The position numbers and the translations under genes were made by a program. DNA of 64,000 nt, from NCBI RefSeq assembly GCF_037935975.1, contig NZ_CP149817.1:2914001-2978000 (forward strand). Direction: 5' to 3'. The notes beneath the pieces are model-generated. The model was not told the DNA's origin, searched no databases, and saw nothing but the letters and a program-made list of their open reading frames with translations. Of the stretch, positions 41,101-49,128 are shown in pieces. Positions within the stretch are counted from its first letter, which is position 1, and each line of letters begins with the position of its first letter. The stretch comes from Teredinibacter turnerae (GTDB lineage: Bacteria; Pseudomonadota; Gammaproteobacteria; Pseudomonadales; Cellvibrionaceae).

Positions 41101-44100
41101 GATCAAATTGTCTTTACACTGAACCTTATCCACGCAGCGTAAACCAGGGCCGTAATTGAACCCCTGATCTACAAGCCTTTGATAGCATTCTTCCCGGGAA
41201 ATTGTTTCGCGCAAATCGGACAACAATCGGGGTAAGTTAATTGGCGCGGCCGCATCACTGGCACCAAAGCTTTGGCACTTCGCGTACACCGTGCCCAGGT
41301 CATCCACCAACGCGGTATGGGAACCACCTTGCTGAGCACTCAGTATGCACTCATTTTGGTGTTCGAATGACAAAGGTCGCACCCACATCATTTGATCGAT
41401 GGCGAATACACCATCAGTGTCATTCAGTACCGATTCAAACGCAGCTAAATAGCTGACACCGGGCAAAATTGCGCGGCTATCAACTACGTGGTCAGCAACA
41501 AAATATTGTGAAATGGATAGCGCTACTTTATTCGCCTCGCCATGCGCTATGGCAATGTTCTCGCCTGAAGCCACAGGTGCGGGCGACGCGGCGTGAGGCG
41601 TTCCCTCCATCGGTTGCCATTGGGCGCCTTCCACCCAATGTCGGTCGCCCATAAAAGGGTAACCAGGCAGGCGTACGCGTACCGAACCAGGCTGAGAGGT
41701 ATCAATCGACCATAGACGCTCCCACTTAATCGCCGCGCCCTTTGTCCAAAGGGCAGCGATTTTGTCGGTATGCCCTTGTTGCAGCCACTGATCAACGAGT
41801 ACGTCGCAATCGGAAAATATATCGCCAAGATCACGGTATTCTTTTATATCTCCGCTCTCTGTGGCTGCACCATGACGTTTTCGATCGTGCCAGCCTTCTA
41901 ATTGTTCAAGTAAGGACTCTCGCGAGTTCGCCACAATTGCAGCGCGATAGCGAAACTCATCGCGACCGGTTTGTAAGGTATAGCCAATAGAGGACAAATT
42001 AACGTCTGCGCGCATGGAAATATAAGCGTGCATCTGCTTAATTAGTGCGTCCAACGCCTCATCACTTTGCGCCGAAAGTGGAACGATCGTGCTCAAGCTA
42101 GGGTATGTCGGTTGCAGCGCTGGAACTTTATTTACATCACCAGTGGAATATGATTCCAGAATAACGTGTGCATTTACACCACCTGCGCCAAACGAACTGA
42201 CACCCGCACGCTTGGGCTCCGACGAGGAAACTGGTAGCCAGTCTGCAATGTGTTGCTGTACTTCTACACCCTCCGCAGCGAAATCAATGCGATGGTTTAG
42301 TGCCTTAACATGAAGCGACGGCGCGAGTGTTTTATGCTGAAATTGCAGTAATACTTTGGTAATGCCTGCGATCGCAGCGGCGGGCTCCAAGTGCCCGATA
42401 TTCGATTTAATACTGCCGAGTTTGCAGGGTTCTTGGTCTGCGCGCCTTTGCAGTGCGCTGCCGATGCCTTCCACTTCAATTGGATCACCCAATGGCGTTC
42501 CCGTACCGTGTGCTTCGATATAGCTGATGCTGTCAGCAGAAATTCTGGCTTTATCTATTGCCTGACGGATCAAATCTGATTGCGCAACCGGATTGGGTAC
42601 GGTGAATCCGGTCGTCCGGCCACCAGCATTGGTGTGGGTAGCCAACACGGTCCCCAGAATGTTATCCCCCGCTTGCTGCGCCACTGCCAGTGGTTTGAGC
42701 AACAAACAACCCACGCCTTCCCCCATAACCATCCCGTTTGCATCATCAGCAAAACTTCGACAGCGGCCATCCTTGGAGAGCATCTGCATCTGCGCATATT
42801 GCACATGACGCTGGGGATGCAAAATCAGGTTTACACCTCCAACAAATGCCTGACTACACTCTCCTTTACGTATGGAATCCACCGCCATATGCAGCGCAAC
42901 CCCTGAACTGGAACACGCGGTATCCACTGTGATACTTGGGCCATTTAAGTCCAGAAAATACGACACACGATTTGCAATTTGGTAGAGGTCGGCGTACGGG
43001 AATGGCACTTTGCCTTGCGCTACCAAGGGCGCGCACAACGCCTGGTAGTCACGCGCCATAGCACCAACAAACACGCCGGTATTGCTAGTTAAATTAGCTC
43101 GGGAATAACCTGCGGAAAGAAGACACTCGTACGCGATAGTGAGGAACCAACGCTGCTGCGGGTCCATTATCGCCGCATCTTTAGGAGAAATATTGAAGAG
43201 TCGGCTATCGAATTTATCTACATCAGAAATAAACGCAGCATAGTTACTATAGGTTTGTCCTGCGCCTGTGTTTTCTTGAGAAAAAATGCAACTGTGCGAC
43301 CAACGCTCTTGAGGAACCTCTCCTACAACGCATTCGCCTTTTGAAACCAAGCCCCATAATTCATCGATGGATGACGCGCCTGGGTAGCGACCAGCAACGC
43401 CAATTATCGCAATTTTTTCGTTTGAATCAGCTAACTGAGGTTCAAGTGAATGCACCTTGGAAGAATCACTGCTGATAGGCGTAAACGAGTCTCCGCTGCC
43501 TTCTTTAGCCGCTAACGATACAGAAACCACCGGCGTCAAGTCATCGACCTGACCATAGATATCTGTTTGCAGTTTTTTATCCAAATCCGCCAGCGTGTTG
43601 AGACCATATAGGTAGGTGCTTGAAAGTTTGGTCTTGAACGCGCGAGCCAATGCGACTGTAAGGTTGACCATCATTAATGACGTTAACGATAAACTGTCGA
43701 AGCTTGTTTTCTTGGTAACAGGTTCATCGAGCTGAATTAGAGTATCTTCAATAACAGCTTTTAGAATTGGCCAAACTTCGGCGATTGCTTTAGCACTGGC
43801 GTTTTTCTGCGACGAATTTTCGCCTGGGCGTGCGAGTGTACTTTGGGGTTCTGTGGAGAATTGCGGCAATACGGACTGATAAAATATATTTTGTGCTACA
43901 ACCGCCCCCGAAGCGAGTTTCTCGCTGCGAGCTGTAACACCAGAACCAGGTTGTGCTGACTCGCCCTCTTCGGTTAAGCGAAGTTCAGCTAGCTTTGAGC
44001 GTGTAGTGGTAACGCAACCTGCATCGGTATTTTCGATGTTCGAATCAGGGAACACTTTAGCCAGGAAATCGATAGCTGGCGTATTCTTTGCCGAGACCTT

Positions 44101-47100
44101 GAAATCAATACTACAGTCATCAAAGCCTTCAAGCTCAAGGTCACCTACAAAATTTAATACCTGGTACTCAATTCCGCGGCCTAATACACGACAACTCAAT
44201 AACATATTATCCATATGTAATGTGTTGTTATGAGTCTGTAAAAAGATAGCGCCAACCAGACCGTAATCGCCAAACTTGTCTTGAACGTGCAGAGCGTAGG
44301 CGTATTTTTCGGGTTCGCTGATATACAGCTTTACAGCGTTTTCGTCCAAACGCAAGGTCGTAAAGTTGAATTGGTTGGTCTTAAGGCAAAGCTGAGAGAC
44401 TCGTGCTACGCTGGCATCATCCAATGGGGTGATTTGTGTGCGAATATCCAATGCCTCAATATAATCAAGTAAGCTGCTTTGCCGAGATTTTTCCTGCTCG
44501 CGCAGCACCTGCCCCTTATACATCGCAGTGCGCTTACGGTCCTCACTCGTAATCGTTAGCCGGTCTGTAAACCAGAAATCGTTACAAAAACTAGCGAGGT
44601 GTTCACCTGCGGGGATATGAATACAAAGCACTGCCTCTAATTGCTGTTGCACTTCCAGTATTTCTGCTGGATTGTCGTCAAGAAATACAAAGCTTTCTAA
44701 CCCCAGGCTCAGTTCGTCAGCCAGATTTCGAATATTGTCAGACTTCGGCGACCAGTTTACCTTCCAGCCCGTCACATGGTCGGCCTGCAACACCATATCC
44801 TTGCGCTGCTCAAATACCGCCTGTACGTCCTCAAGATTATTTTTACTGGCGAGACAAACGAGAAAGCCGGAATTTACCGCATTTACTAATAAATGCTGTA
44901 ACTTAGAGTGACCAGCATCAATAGAAATGCCTTCTACCCCCTCTTCACCGACAATGCCGCCCCACAGCGTGTTGTCGCAATCACAGACCAACACCTTCTT
45001 AGGAGTGAAGCGCAATGCACAGAGCTGGCGAATACTACCTCGGACCAACGCGTCGTAGTAGGTATCCACGTAAGGTATATGAGCCATTTCATTGCGTAAT
45101 GCATCTTCAATACGCGAAGCCAGATTCGAATCAGTTAGGCGATCCTCTGTATTATTTTGCAACGAGGGGCTGAGCTCGAGGTGAAACTCCGAAGCTTCGC
45201 GAAAGTAAATAGCAGCCGCACTACTGCAAGAATCACGTAGTTGAACAACGCAGGATGCACGCAACTCTCGATAGCTCGCTGTGCGCGAATAGGCGTTAGA
45301 ATCAGGACAAAGAACAACAGTGAGCGGTGCAGCTCCATGGTAGGCAGCTATAGCTTCACACCATTGCTTTACAGCACCTAATACCAAACGATGCGTCTCT
45401 TCGGCGTTGCGTCCCTCAACGAGATCGCGGTAATTTTCGTGATAGTGAAACGCATCTTCAAGGCGCAGCAAAACAACATTGAGCTCGCAACCGTCCTGGT
45501 AAAAAACGCTTTGAGGTGAAAGCAATGTTTGCACAACCTGCCCGTATTGTGCCAACGCAAGCTTTATTGGACCGCCCAGCGCTGAAAAGAGCTTTTGATT
45601 CTGCGACCAACAGGTGAATGAGTGTTCGATTGGGTCTAGAGTAAAGCTGGATGCGAATGCTATAGATTTGAGTGGCTCATCTCCACTATTCGCTTGTTCA
45701 AGGCTAGCTTCGGCATTTGTTGCCGCTGTGGAATCGTGCCCTTTAGAAATCGTCGCCGACGAAGCGCTTTCATTTGGATTGCTTGTAGCAACGGAAAAAT
45801 CCGAAATAATTTTAAGGTTTCCATTTTCGGCAATAGCCGTATTATCTTCCGCAAGCGCAGCCAACAACTGGCTGGCTGCATCCTCTGGCGATAAAAGCGC
45901 ATCGCGATTTGCTACCGAATACACCAGATCCGTAGCCAACTGCGGAAAACGCGCCACACACCACCGGCGTTCATTCTTGTTGAGTGCCAGTGTTTCAAAC
46001 AACTTTTCCAATCCGCTTTTGGCTGCCACATAATGAGGCCAGGCCGCGACCGGAGTTTCTACAGCCACTGTGGATATAAGTACGACTTGGGCATCAGCCG
46101 CGATAACCCCTTCTAATGCCGCCAAAGGTGTGCTGACCATTTTGAAGGACTGTTCGATATAGGTGGAGAACCGCTCATGCGAATCCTTGGACAGCACCAT
46201 AGCCTCAAGTGCGGGTGTCGCAGATAAGAAAACGTAATCCAGAACAACTCCAGACTCTTCCAGTGAATTGATCAAAGTACTGAAGGGTTCAGCCTGCTGA
46301 CAATCTCCCTGAACGGGAACAAAGTTTATTCGTATATGCTCGGGAAGCAATTTCAGCCATTTATCAACTTCATCCCTACTGCGATAAAAATTGCCATAAA
46401 CCCTTGCACCGGTAAGCAAACACCCGGCAGCAATACATGCCCCAAGACCGCGGCTTGCACCAGTGATAAAGATATTTTTACCCGAAAAATGGGCTTCAAC
46501 CCTACTTTCAAGTTTCAGTGAAAGCGGATTCAGCCCTCGACTCTCTGGCCTGAACAGCGCTTGTAGCGAAGCGCTCACCAAAGCTTGCGAGTGGTTCGCT
46601 ATAGCCAGTTCCTGACTCACCATACCAAACGCTTTCTCTACATGAGTCACACGGGCATTGACATCCAGACTGTCGAATATTTGGCCAGCAAAGTCCGGCT
46701 CCAATGAAGCGGAAAATCCACTGAATAATGCCTGTTGCCCCGGTAGCTTCATTCCAATCCAATAGCTGAACAGACCAAGCACAGCAGACAAATTTGCCAA
46801 TAAATTGGTAGGCTCAACACCCAGATTTTTCGCCAGAAGTTCAAAACAATCCCACCTCGGCGGATAGCGGCTCTCGGCGTAATCATTCTCGCTAACAGAA
46901 TCCACGGCGACTAAGGTAGCGCTTTCATCGTATTCGGGAGAATCAGAACGTCGGGGTTGCCAAGGCGGTTGGTCGGTGTCAAGAAGATCAACTACCAGAA
47001 CACATTCCATCAGCGGCAAACTACCATCACTAATTCTTATGCTGTATTTATTTTCCGAATGCGTTCTGCAGCTGATTGAATACTCTTGACCAATTGCTAT

Positions 47101-47328
47101 TGCGCCAAGAAACTCGGCCTTAATGTTATGGATACGGTAGCGATGCAATGAACGGATGTAAGCAAGGCTGGATATCACAGCGAGGCATCCGAAGCAAATT
47201 GGCGTCGCAAACGACGTCTTCCTGGCGTACACCTCATCAAGGTGCATCGGGTTAACATCACGACTAAATTCAGAAAAGCTATCGATCAAGTTCTGATGAA
47301 AAGCTATGCGGCTGCTGACTAAATCCAT
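33709..47328 (-). CDS. Trans-AT polyketide synthase, first subunit (loading module to KS3)
   Basis: 4539 aa. Domains by residue: MaoC-like hot-dog dehydratase (1-260), SDR/KR (283-500, Tyr433 in YVAAK), FkbH-type HAD (558-1095, DCD at 783-785), ACP0 (Ser1217), KS1 (1304-1727, Cys1472), DH1 (1930-2170, His1947, Asp2099), KR1 (2390-2640, Tyr2539), ACP1 (Ser2723), KS2 (2857-3268, Cys3019), KR2 (3440-3921, Tyr3832), ACP2 (Ser3994) and KS3 (4068-4480, Cys4232), with a short tail ending ILALEWL that may dock to the next subunit. There is no AT, so malonyl units must come from the discrete acyltransferase at 49129. The gene heads the minus-strand operon. The ribosome site before its ATG is weak (CGGAA), and about 1.07 kb of gene-free sequence lies upstream. 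Confidence 0.95.
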   Translation of the reverse strand: MDLVSSRIAFHQNLIDSFSEFSRDVNPMHLDEVYARKTSFATPICFGCLAVISSLAYIRSLHRYRIHNIKAEFLGAIAIGQEYSISCRTHSENKYSIRISDGSLPLMECVLVVDLLDTDQPPWQPRRSDSPEYDESATLVAVDSVSENDYAESRYPPRWDCFELLAKNLGVEPTNLLANLSAVLGLFSYWIGMKLPGQQALFSGFSASLEPDFAGQIFDSLDVNARVTHVEKAFGMVSQELAIANHSQALVSASLQALFRPESRGLNPLSLKLESRVEAHFSGKNIFITGASRGLGACIAAGCLLTGARVYGNFYRSRDEVDKWLKLLPEHIRINFVPVQGDCQQAEPFSTLINSLEESGVVLDYVFLSATPALEAMVLSKDSHERFSTYIEQSFKMVSTPLAALEGVIAADAQVVLISTVAVETPVAAWPHYVAAKSGLEKLFETLALNKNERRWCVARFPQLATDLVYSVANRDALLSPEDAASQLLAALAEDNTAIAENGNLKIISDFSVATSNPNESASSATISKGHDSTAATNAEASLEQANSGDEPLKSIAFASSFTLDPIEHSFTCWSQNQKLFSALGGPIKLALAQYGQVVQTLLSPQSVFYQDGCELNVVLLRLEDAFHYHENYRDLVEGRNAEETHRLVLGAVKQWCEAIAAYHGAAPLTVVLCPDSNAYSRTASYRELRASCVVQLRDSCSSAAAIYFREASEFHLELSPSLQNNTEDRLTDSNLASRIEDALRNEMAHIPYVDTYYDALVRGSIRQLCALRFTPKKVLVCDCDNTLWGGIVGEEGVEGISIDAGHSKLQHLLVNAVNSGFLVCLASKNNLEDVQAVFEQRKDMVLQADHVTGWKVNWSPKSDNIRNLADELSLGLESFVFLDDNPAEILEVQQQLEAVLCIHIPAGEHLASFCNDFWFTDRLTITSEDRKRTAMYKGQVLREQEKSRQSSLLDYIEALDIRTQITPLDDASVARVSQLCLKTNQFNFTTLRLDENAVKLYISEPEKYAYALHVQDKFGDYGLVGAIFLQTHNNTLHMDNMLLSCRVLGRGIEYQVLNFVGDLELEGFDDCSIDFKVSAKNTPAIDFLAKVFPDSNIENTDAGCVTTTRSKLAELRLTEEGESAQPGSGVTARSEKLASGAVVAQNIFYQSVLPQFSTEPQSTLARPGENSSQKNASAKAIAEVWPILKAVIEDTLIQLDEPVTKKTSFDSLSLTSLMMVNLTVALARAFKTKLSSTYLYGLNTLADLDKKLQTDIYGQVDDLTPVVSVSLAAKEGSGDSFTPISSDSSKVHSLEPQLADSNEKIAIIGVAGRYPGASSIDELWGLVSKGECVVGEVPQERWSHSCIFSQENTGAGQTYSNYAAFISDVDKFDSRLFNISPKDAAIMDPQQRWFLTIAYECLLSAGYSRANLTSNTGVFVGAMARDYQALCAPLVAQGKVPFPYADLYQIANRVSYFLDLNGPSITVDTACSSSGVALHMAVDSIRKGECSQAFVGGVNLILHPQRHVQYAQMQMLSKDGRCRSFADDANGMVMGEGVGCLLLKPLAVAQQAGDNILGTVLATHTNAGGRTTGFTVPNPVAQSDLIRQAIDKARISADSISYIEAHGTGTPLGDPIEVEGIGSALQRRADQEPCKLGSIKSNIGHLEPAAAIAGITKVLLQFQHKTLAPSLHVKALNHRIDFAAEGVEVQQHIADWLPVSSSEPKRAGVSSFGAGGVNAHVILESYSTGDVNKVPALQPTYPSLSTIVPLSAQSDEALDALIKQMHAYISMRADVNLSSIGYTLQTGRDEFRYRAAIVANSRESLLEQLEGWHDRKRHGAATESGDIKEYRDLGDIFSDCDVLVDQWLQQGHTDKIAALWTKGAAIKWERLWSIDTSQPGSVRVRLPGYPFMGDRHWVEGAQWQPMEGTPHAASPAPVASGENIAIAHGEANKVALSISQYFVADHVVDSRAILPGVSYLAAFESVLNDTDGVFAIDQMMWVRPLSFEHQNECILSAQQGGSHTALVDDLGTVYAKCQSFGASDAAAPINLPRLLSDLRETISREECYQRLVDQGFNYGPGLRCVDKVQCKDNLILGRIIQQKTTAGDPWSLSSGLLDAGLQTTIIANNAPQTLLPYACDKIIVCSKRWPSRVFSVANLQHRSAQRITCELGFYDSQGNPLLVMQGLTLLASKSDTASQTEAVATGRLKPSDNHSRNVAASDFYCSQWTPVDRSQTPATDFNNVDVVVITHPLSSSKNVVERLAIACNGAPILEVPVSGKQIPQLPQLGKAKRLFVDCASPYLADVDFLPVLDVYRQYPSGTEYIVVASDSDTADVQALAQSYASFGRAMLHETDQFILKTFITGLAWETLFKDVLTAESSLAFKEVQGELYSLNYTSLDANAEQGSGQSIGFSVGGIYWLTGLGGVTEALAMQIQARYQAKIVITGRRAPETVSPLLDRLPGVNYIQADITNAAQSEGVFDWIKRNLGELNGVIHLAGTVHDDRLVNQTQESISRVLKPKITGAKNLLSKLTDCPNAWLILGSSIASVVGNIGQSNYAMANGFLDALAREALARGQDTPKETASLSAGADSRKTPVLSVSWPLWRNTGMAADKEDLVEHNQRFGFGYILPENGLAVLEQAMADASHSPHVIYLPGDGEKIARAFNISLPHSAVAAVMANTEHAPSAGDPSEAATGDVFVPDPVDVRAQLLENLFDHTNELLSLPEGVLEADEDLSSYGFDSISLSDFADRLNADYGLGISPVLFFDYPTLSGLADALLERFGEKIAKKMQLAAPTTAVSQAGIPPLPRQQLSGESTVNQQSTHGSVACEKTVDEVITTVVPEPEKPSVAVSDGNSVPALSVALAAPGKTPARELEFDERTIAIVGMAGRFPGADSLETFWRNLVSGVDRVTPVPQERFGNEARQYFAGLVDGLEQFDPEFFKITGREAVLMDPQHRLLMELAWQAVEHAGYHPKSLSGSATGVFVGITLHDHLQRLHDIGQQPVSHLATGNVHCLASNRISYLLNLNGPSESVDTACSSSLVAMNRAVKALRTGECTAALVGGVNALLSDVMFNAFTEAGMLSPTGRCHTFSANADGYVRGEGGGMVFIKTLHRALADKDPILALIRGTAVNHGGHGQSLTAPSANAQAKVIQQALKDAQLSPDTISYVEAHGTGTQLGDPIELEGLTQVFGSAPVQHPRYTGTVKTNIGHLESAAGMAGLIKLVLSLQHQILPKSLHGEPINSLVNTATLPFEFLHETRSWGGDNGLPLRAGLSSFGFGGVNGHIVLEQAPSTDTVETAQTHARSMELIIVSAVSESLLVEQLQNLQAIAASLAENQLAALAYTSRVARGSYKHRAAFLVSSLSQLQYQVSQFISGAVVANLNETEITERPLKALIEEGAWAELGARWLQGLNIDWQAAGATALPMHRTPFPLTRFNRRDCSIELLGAKPTIASHDSEGKHRSDEKPVTEAVFYRPAWESCPLESNAASIVPYTRTILLLVRDDESVLWHERIAQSPRHNWHIVRFSGLYPRLSKTELEIDLNAENPMAQFIQLLEHRHIRPDWVIDAFDFTATQEATASSGFWLQRVQLLQSCMRAWQGRGQNAGVHFWHLSGSNGSPQSAWFETLYAGLGVEYKNIQTHQLQLESCPVIREFEAVLEQEAMQPTTQQSVSRRSGSRNVRQFEPITLSTNSSSVFLRADAVYVVTGGTGGLGVVAAKLLISCGARQLILLGRKPLDENVETVVRTLSEKGATVIYSSSVNDLKTRLQSERLVVAGVIHCAGVDTQGDLAFINKSSSSFEKCLLPKTELAQRLCEELKPHLDPAKLQFFIAYSSVSSVVPVLTAGRSDYGPANGALNSWIAEQAEHYSNSGFVSVLWPSHESGGMPVITSERYQNTGLACLTEDQADQFLRVIMQAAIDGRLHDVLLLPHLDISLPLNLFPQKSPSAMSAGASEASNLRGENIASSATTDQPSTDSSDLLARLTTLFAEKLLIAQENLAAEASFSDLGIDSILIADLVRAIETKFKCVMPPSAILEHPTLAQLADFLNEELGVNSVPTVDQSSFSAATAPTPSREQASTAVEHADKVAVIGMACRFPGAGSLTEFWQNLMQSVCSVTEVPDDRFDVASLFSKEQEQGKSISKWGGFVDGVDLFDPDFFSIPTEQAAYIDPLTRLSLLTSAEAIAHAGYSKDDVWGTRCGVYVGGNRGHYGLDHVSNAATATGLNQNFMAAHLAHVYNFTGPCYVMDAACTSSLLSIHNAARDLALGDIDMAIAGGVEVLLDQTPYLKLSAAGALSPDGLCQTFSKNANGFVPGEGAGMVVLKRLQDALRDNDTICAVVEASAVNNDGHTMGLTTPNLEAQKALLAGIYSAVPEAVAHLQYIEAHGTGTMIGDPIELKAMASILDGLQVPQGQVAVGSVKSNVGHLMGAAGVAAFIKTVLVVQNGFVPETLHCGEPNPRFNFERSPLVPANKPKTLANQDSIYAGISAFGFGGTNCHICVSNRATGRSGTRVSLPAPKFNLRRFWLESAGQTVTHKRASASAASVASSEGILALEWL
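35233..38760 (-). other. PKS module 2: KS2-KR2-ACP2
   Basis: KS2 has DTACSSS, EAHGTGT and TNIGHLE. KR2 has TGGTGGLG, a Ser in YSSVSSV, and Tyr3832 and Asn in DYGPANG. The B-type LxD signature is absent, suggesting an A-type alcohol. ACP2 is GIDSI. The expected product is a beta-hydroxy unit passed to the unusual module 3. Confidence 0.8.
39034..43419 (-). other. PKS module 1: KS1-DH1-KR1-ACP1
   Basis: KS1 has DTACSSS, EAHGTGT and SNIGHLE. DH1 has His1947 with Ser in place of the motif Gly, and Asp2099 in LDAGLQ. KR1 has TGLGGVT (last Gly lost), Ser in GSSIAS, and Tyr2539 and Asn in NYAMAN; VHDD suggests B-type. ACP1 is GFDSIS. The expected product is an enoyl unit on the starter. Confidence 0.82.
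43549..47328 (-). other. PKS loading module: MaoC-DH, SDR/KR, FkbH, ACP0
   Basis: The N-terminus carries a MaoC hydratase/dehydratase motif (D24, NPMHLDE with H29) and a second hot-dog half (LPGQQALFSG). An SDR with TGASRGLG and YVAAK follows. Next is an FkbH-type domain with DCDNTLWGG and FLDDNPAE, which in known systems takes glyceryl from 1,3-bisphosphoglycerate to a carrier protein. ACP0 has LTSL with Thr in place of Asp before Ser. As I recall, a similar FkbH, KR and DH set was proposed to make the lactyl starter of bryostatin. A lactyl or glyceryl starter is therefore inferred. Confidence 0.8.
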
Positions 47329-48395
47329 AAGGCGATATTCCGTAAGAACAACTTAATCTAAACGCGAATTTCAGTTCGATCGTCGCGGAGCGATAAAATC
47401 CCGCGGACACAAGAACAAAGCTGATAATGGTTAACCACTTTTAAACTGGGCGCCGAAGGCAGAAAACCCAAATGCACAGCACAAAAAAGCTTCACCATAA
47501 AAGAGTATTTTTCATAGAGAACAAAAGCATGATGCATACGCAAAAATCAACAGCGTGCGCAACCGTTAAACCAAAATCCACTAAAATCGGTTTAAACATT
47601 CAAGAGAAAATAATGAACTCATTTAAACAGCGTTATTTGCTCACTAACCGACCAATAGCAATTTGGACAGACAGAGGCGCGAGCGAGCATAACACCAACC
47701 TCCCACTTTTTATAAAATAACCACAATGGTGCTACACGATTGAGGAAGCAGTTCACATTCTGGGTTTTCAACCGATCAACAAAAAACGATAATCACATTT
47801 TTTCACGAAGTTACGGTGTCAGGTAGCGCCGAATGTTCACGCGCCACACCACTAATAATGCATACAAAAACATACAGATAAAAAACACATTAATTAATTT
47901 TTGTTTCTCCTCGACGCTATAAATTAAAACAAACAACTAAAACATCTCTGGCACACACATAAACAGCGTGCATATACGCGCCACGCTTATAGAGCTAGAG
48001 ACGTGTATCAACAGCCATAACCCGCTGTATCAATCAGGAGGAACGATAACCAGTCGTTCGAATAAAATTGAGCAGCCAGGCCATAAACAAATCCGCCCAC
48101 ACCAACCAAAAAACATTCCAGCGATAATAAAAAAATCCACAATAGTATTAATGCGTATAAAAAGTGTGACCTTCACGCTATTGATAAATAAAAAAAGGAT
48201 GGTTTACTATTTGCGCGCCTATGGTCTTCGTTGAATATGTTGTGTGACCTTGGGTGCCTTGTTTTATTATTCTCGCATCGTGATCGAAAAAGGCGCTTTT
48301 TCGTTATTTCGAATTCAAATGGTGCACAATTTAAACAGCAACACCGCCCGTCGTGTTGACTGACAACCTAAATTCAAAGCATAGGAGCGCTAACA
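47329..48395. other. Gene-free divergent control region of the PKS locus
   Basis: About 1.07 kb of AT-rich sequence separates the PKS operon (minus) from the lipoprotein-acyltransferase pair (plus). Short open frames here have no ribosome sites and lysine/asparagine-rich composition, so I do not call genes. It presumably holds both promoters. I found no convincing -35/-10 pair and no recognisable regulator gene or operator. One perfect hairpin (48285-48303) is listed separately. Confidence 0.5.
48285..48303. other. Perfect short hairpin upstream of the lipoprotein gene
   Basis: An 8-bp perfect stem, CGAAAAAG / CTTTTTCG, encloses GCG. The A-run before and T-run after resemble a weak bidirectional terminator, but an operator is equally possible. 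It lies about 93 bp before the TTG start. Confidence 0.35.
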
Positions 48396-49106
48396 TTGAA
48401 TCTAACTAAAATTGCTTTACCAATTGTGACTATTGGATTGCTGTCTGGATGTAAGGTGAGCGATAAAGCGCCAGGCGTTTGGTACGGCGTGGCATTTGAC
48501 AATGCAACTGGAAGCTATTCTGAGGTTGCGATGTTTATTACCGAGCTGGGTGAAACGCGAATATCAACAACGGCTGGATTCTATCTGGCCGGACCAGGTT
48601 TTTTTGATGGCGACATCATCTACAACCTTCCGTTAAGCAACTATGGTTCAACAGATTTCACATCTATTAACTACGATACCCAACTCCTTGTAACCGGTGA
48701 ATTCACGGATGCAAGCGTGTCACTGGAAGTAAAAGATGAAGACGAAGTAGTACAAAACCTCGACTTAATTCGCAGCACGGACGCAATCGCCACTCAGGCG
48801 CAATATGCCGGTAGTTGGTATGCAAATCCGCATGCGCCAGATCCCGCATACACATGGCTCATTGATGAAGACGGTAATATCGGGGGCAATGATGAACTGG
48901 GCTGTCTATATTCTGGCAAGGTTACTGCTTCCGATACAATTAACGTTGCAGAGCTGAATCTTGTTATTACAGAGTGCGTTTACGAAGGCGCTTACCATGG
49001 CATCATGAGCTTGTTCTTGTCACCCGACTCCGATCGAATCGGTATTTTCTACAACTACAGCAATCTAGAAAATATTTTTGTAAACGGTCTGGAAAAAATT
49101 CTCTAG
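48396..49106 (+). CDS. Putative lipoprotein of unknown function
   Basis: 236 aa starting at TTG, with AGGAG eight bases upstream. The first 19 residues form a lipoprotein signal peptide ending in the lipobox LLSGC, so the mature protein should be anchored by Cys19. The rest looks like a beta-rich periplasmic or surface domain with two aromatic/acidic repeats (WYGVAFDNATG, SWYANPHAPD). I do not recognise the family. It lies 22 bp before the PKS acyltransferase gene on the same strand and so is probably co-transcribed with it. A lipoprotein paired with a trans-AT gene is unusual; a role in export, self-protection or surface anchoring is speculation. Confidence 0.8.
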   Translation: MNLTKIALPIVTIGLLSGCKVSDKAPGVWYGVAFDNATGSYSEVAMFITELGETRISTTAGFYLAGPGFFDGDIIYNLPLSNYGSTDFTSINYDTQLLVTGEFTDASVSLEVKDEDEVVQNLDLIRSTDAIATQAQYAGSWYANPHAPDPAYTWLIDEDGNIGGNDELGCLYSGKVTASDTINVAELNLVITECVYEGAYHGIMSLFLSPDSDRIGIFYNYSNLENIFVNGLEKIL

Positions 49107-49128
49107 CACAAACTTAGGAGGCAATCGT

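Noticed and set aside
4729-47328. Dozens of plus-strand open frames of 60-190 codons opposite the PKS genes
   Set aside because: They are mirror frames of conserved catalytic domains, have no ribosome sites and encode no recognisable domains.
47472-48234. Plus-strand frames of about 82 and 88 codons in the divergent control region
   Set aside because: Lys/Asn/His-rich composition, no ribosome sites and no domain; likely chance in AT-rich DNA.
48356-48384. TTGAC as a -35 box for the lipoprotein gene
   Set aside because: The matching -10 position would overlap the ribosome site and has no TATAAT-like sequence.
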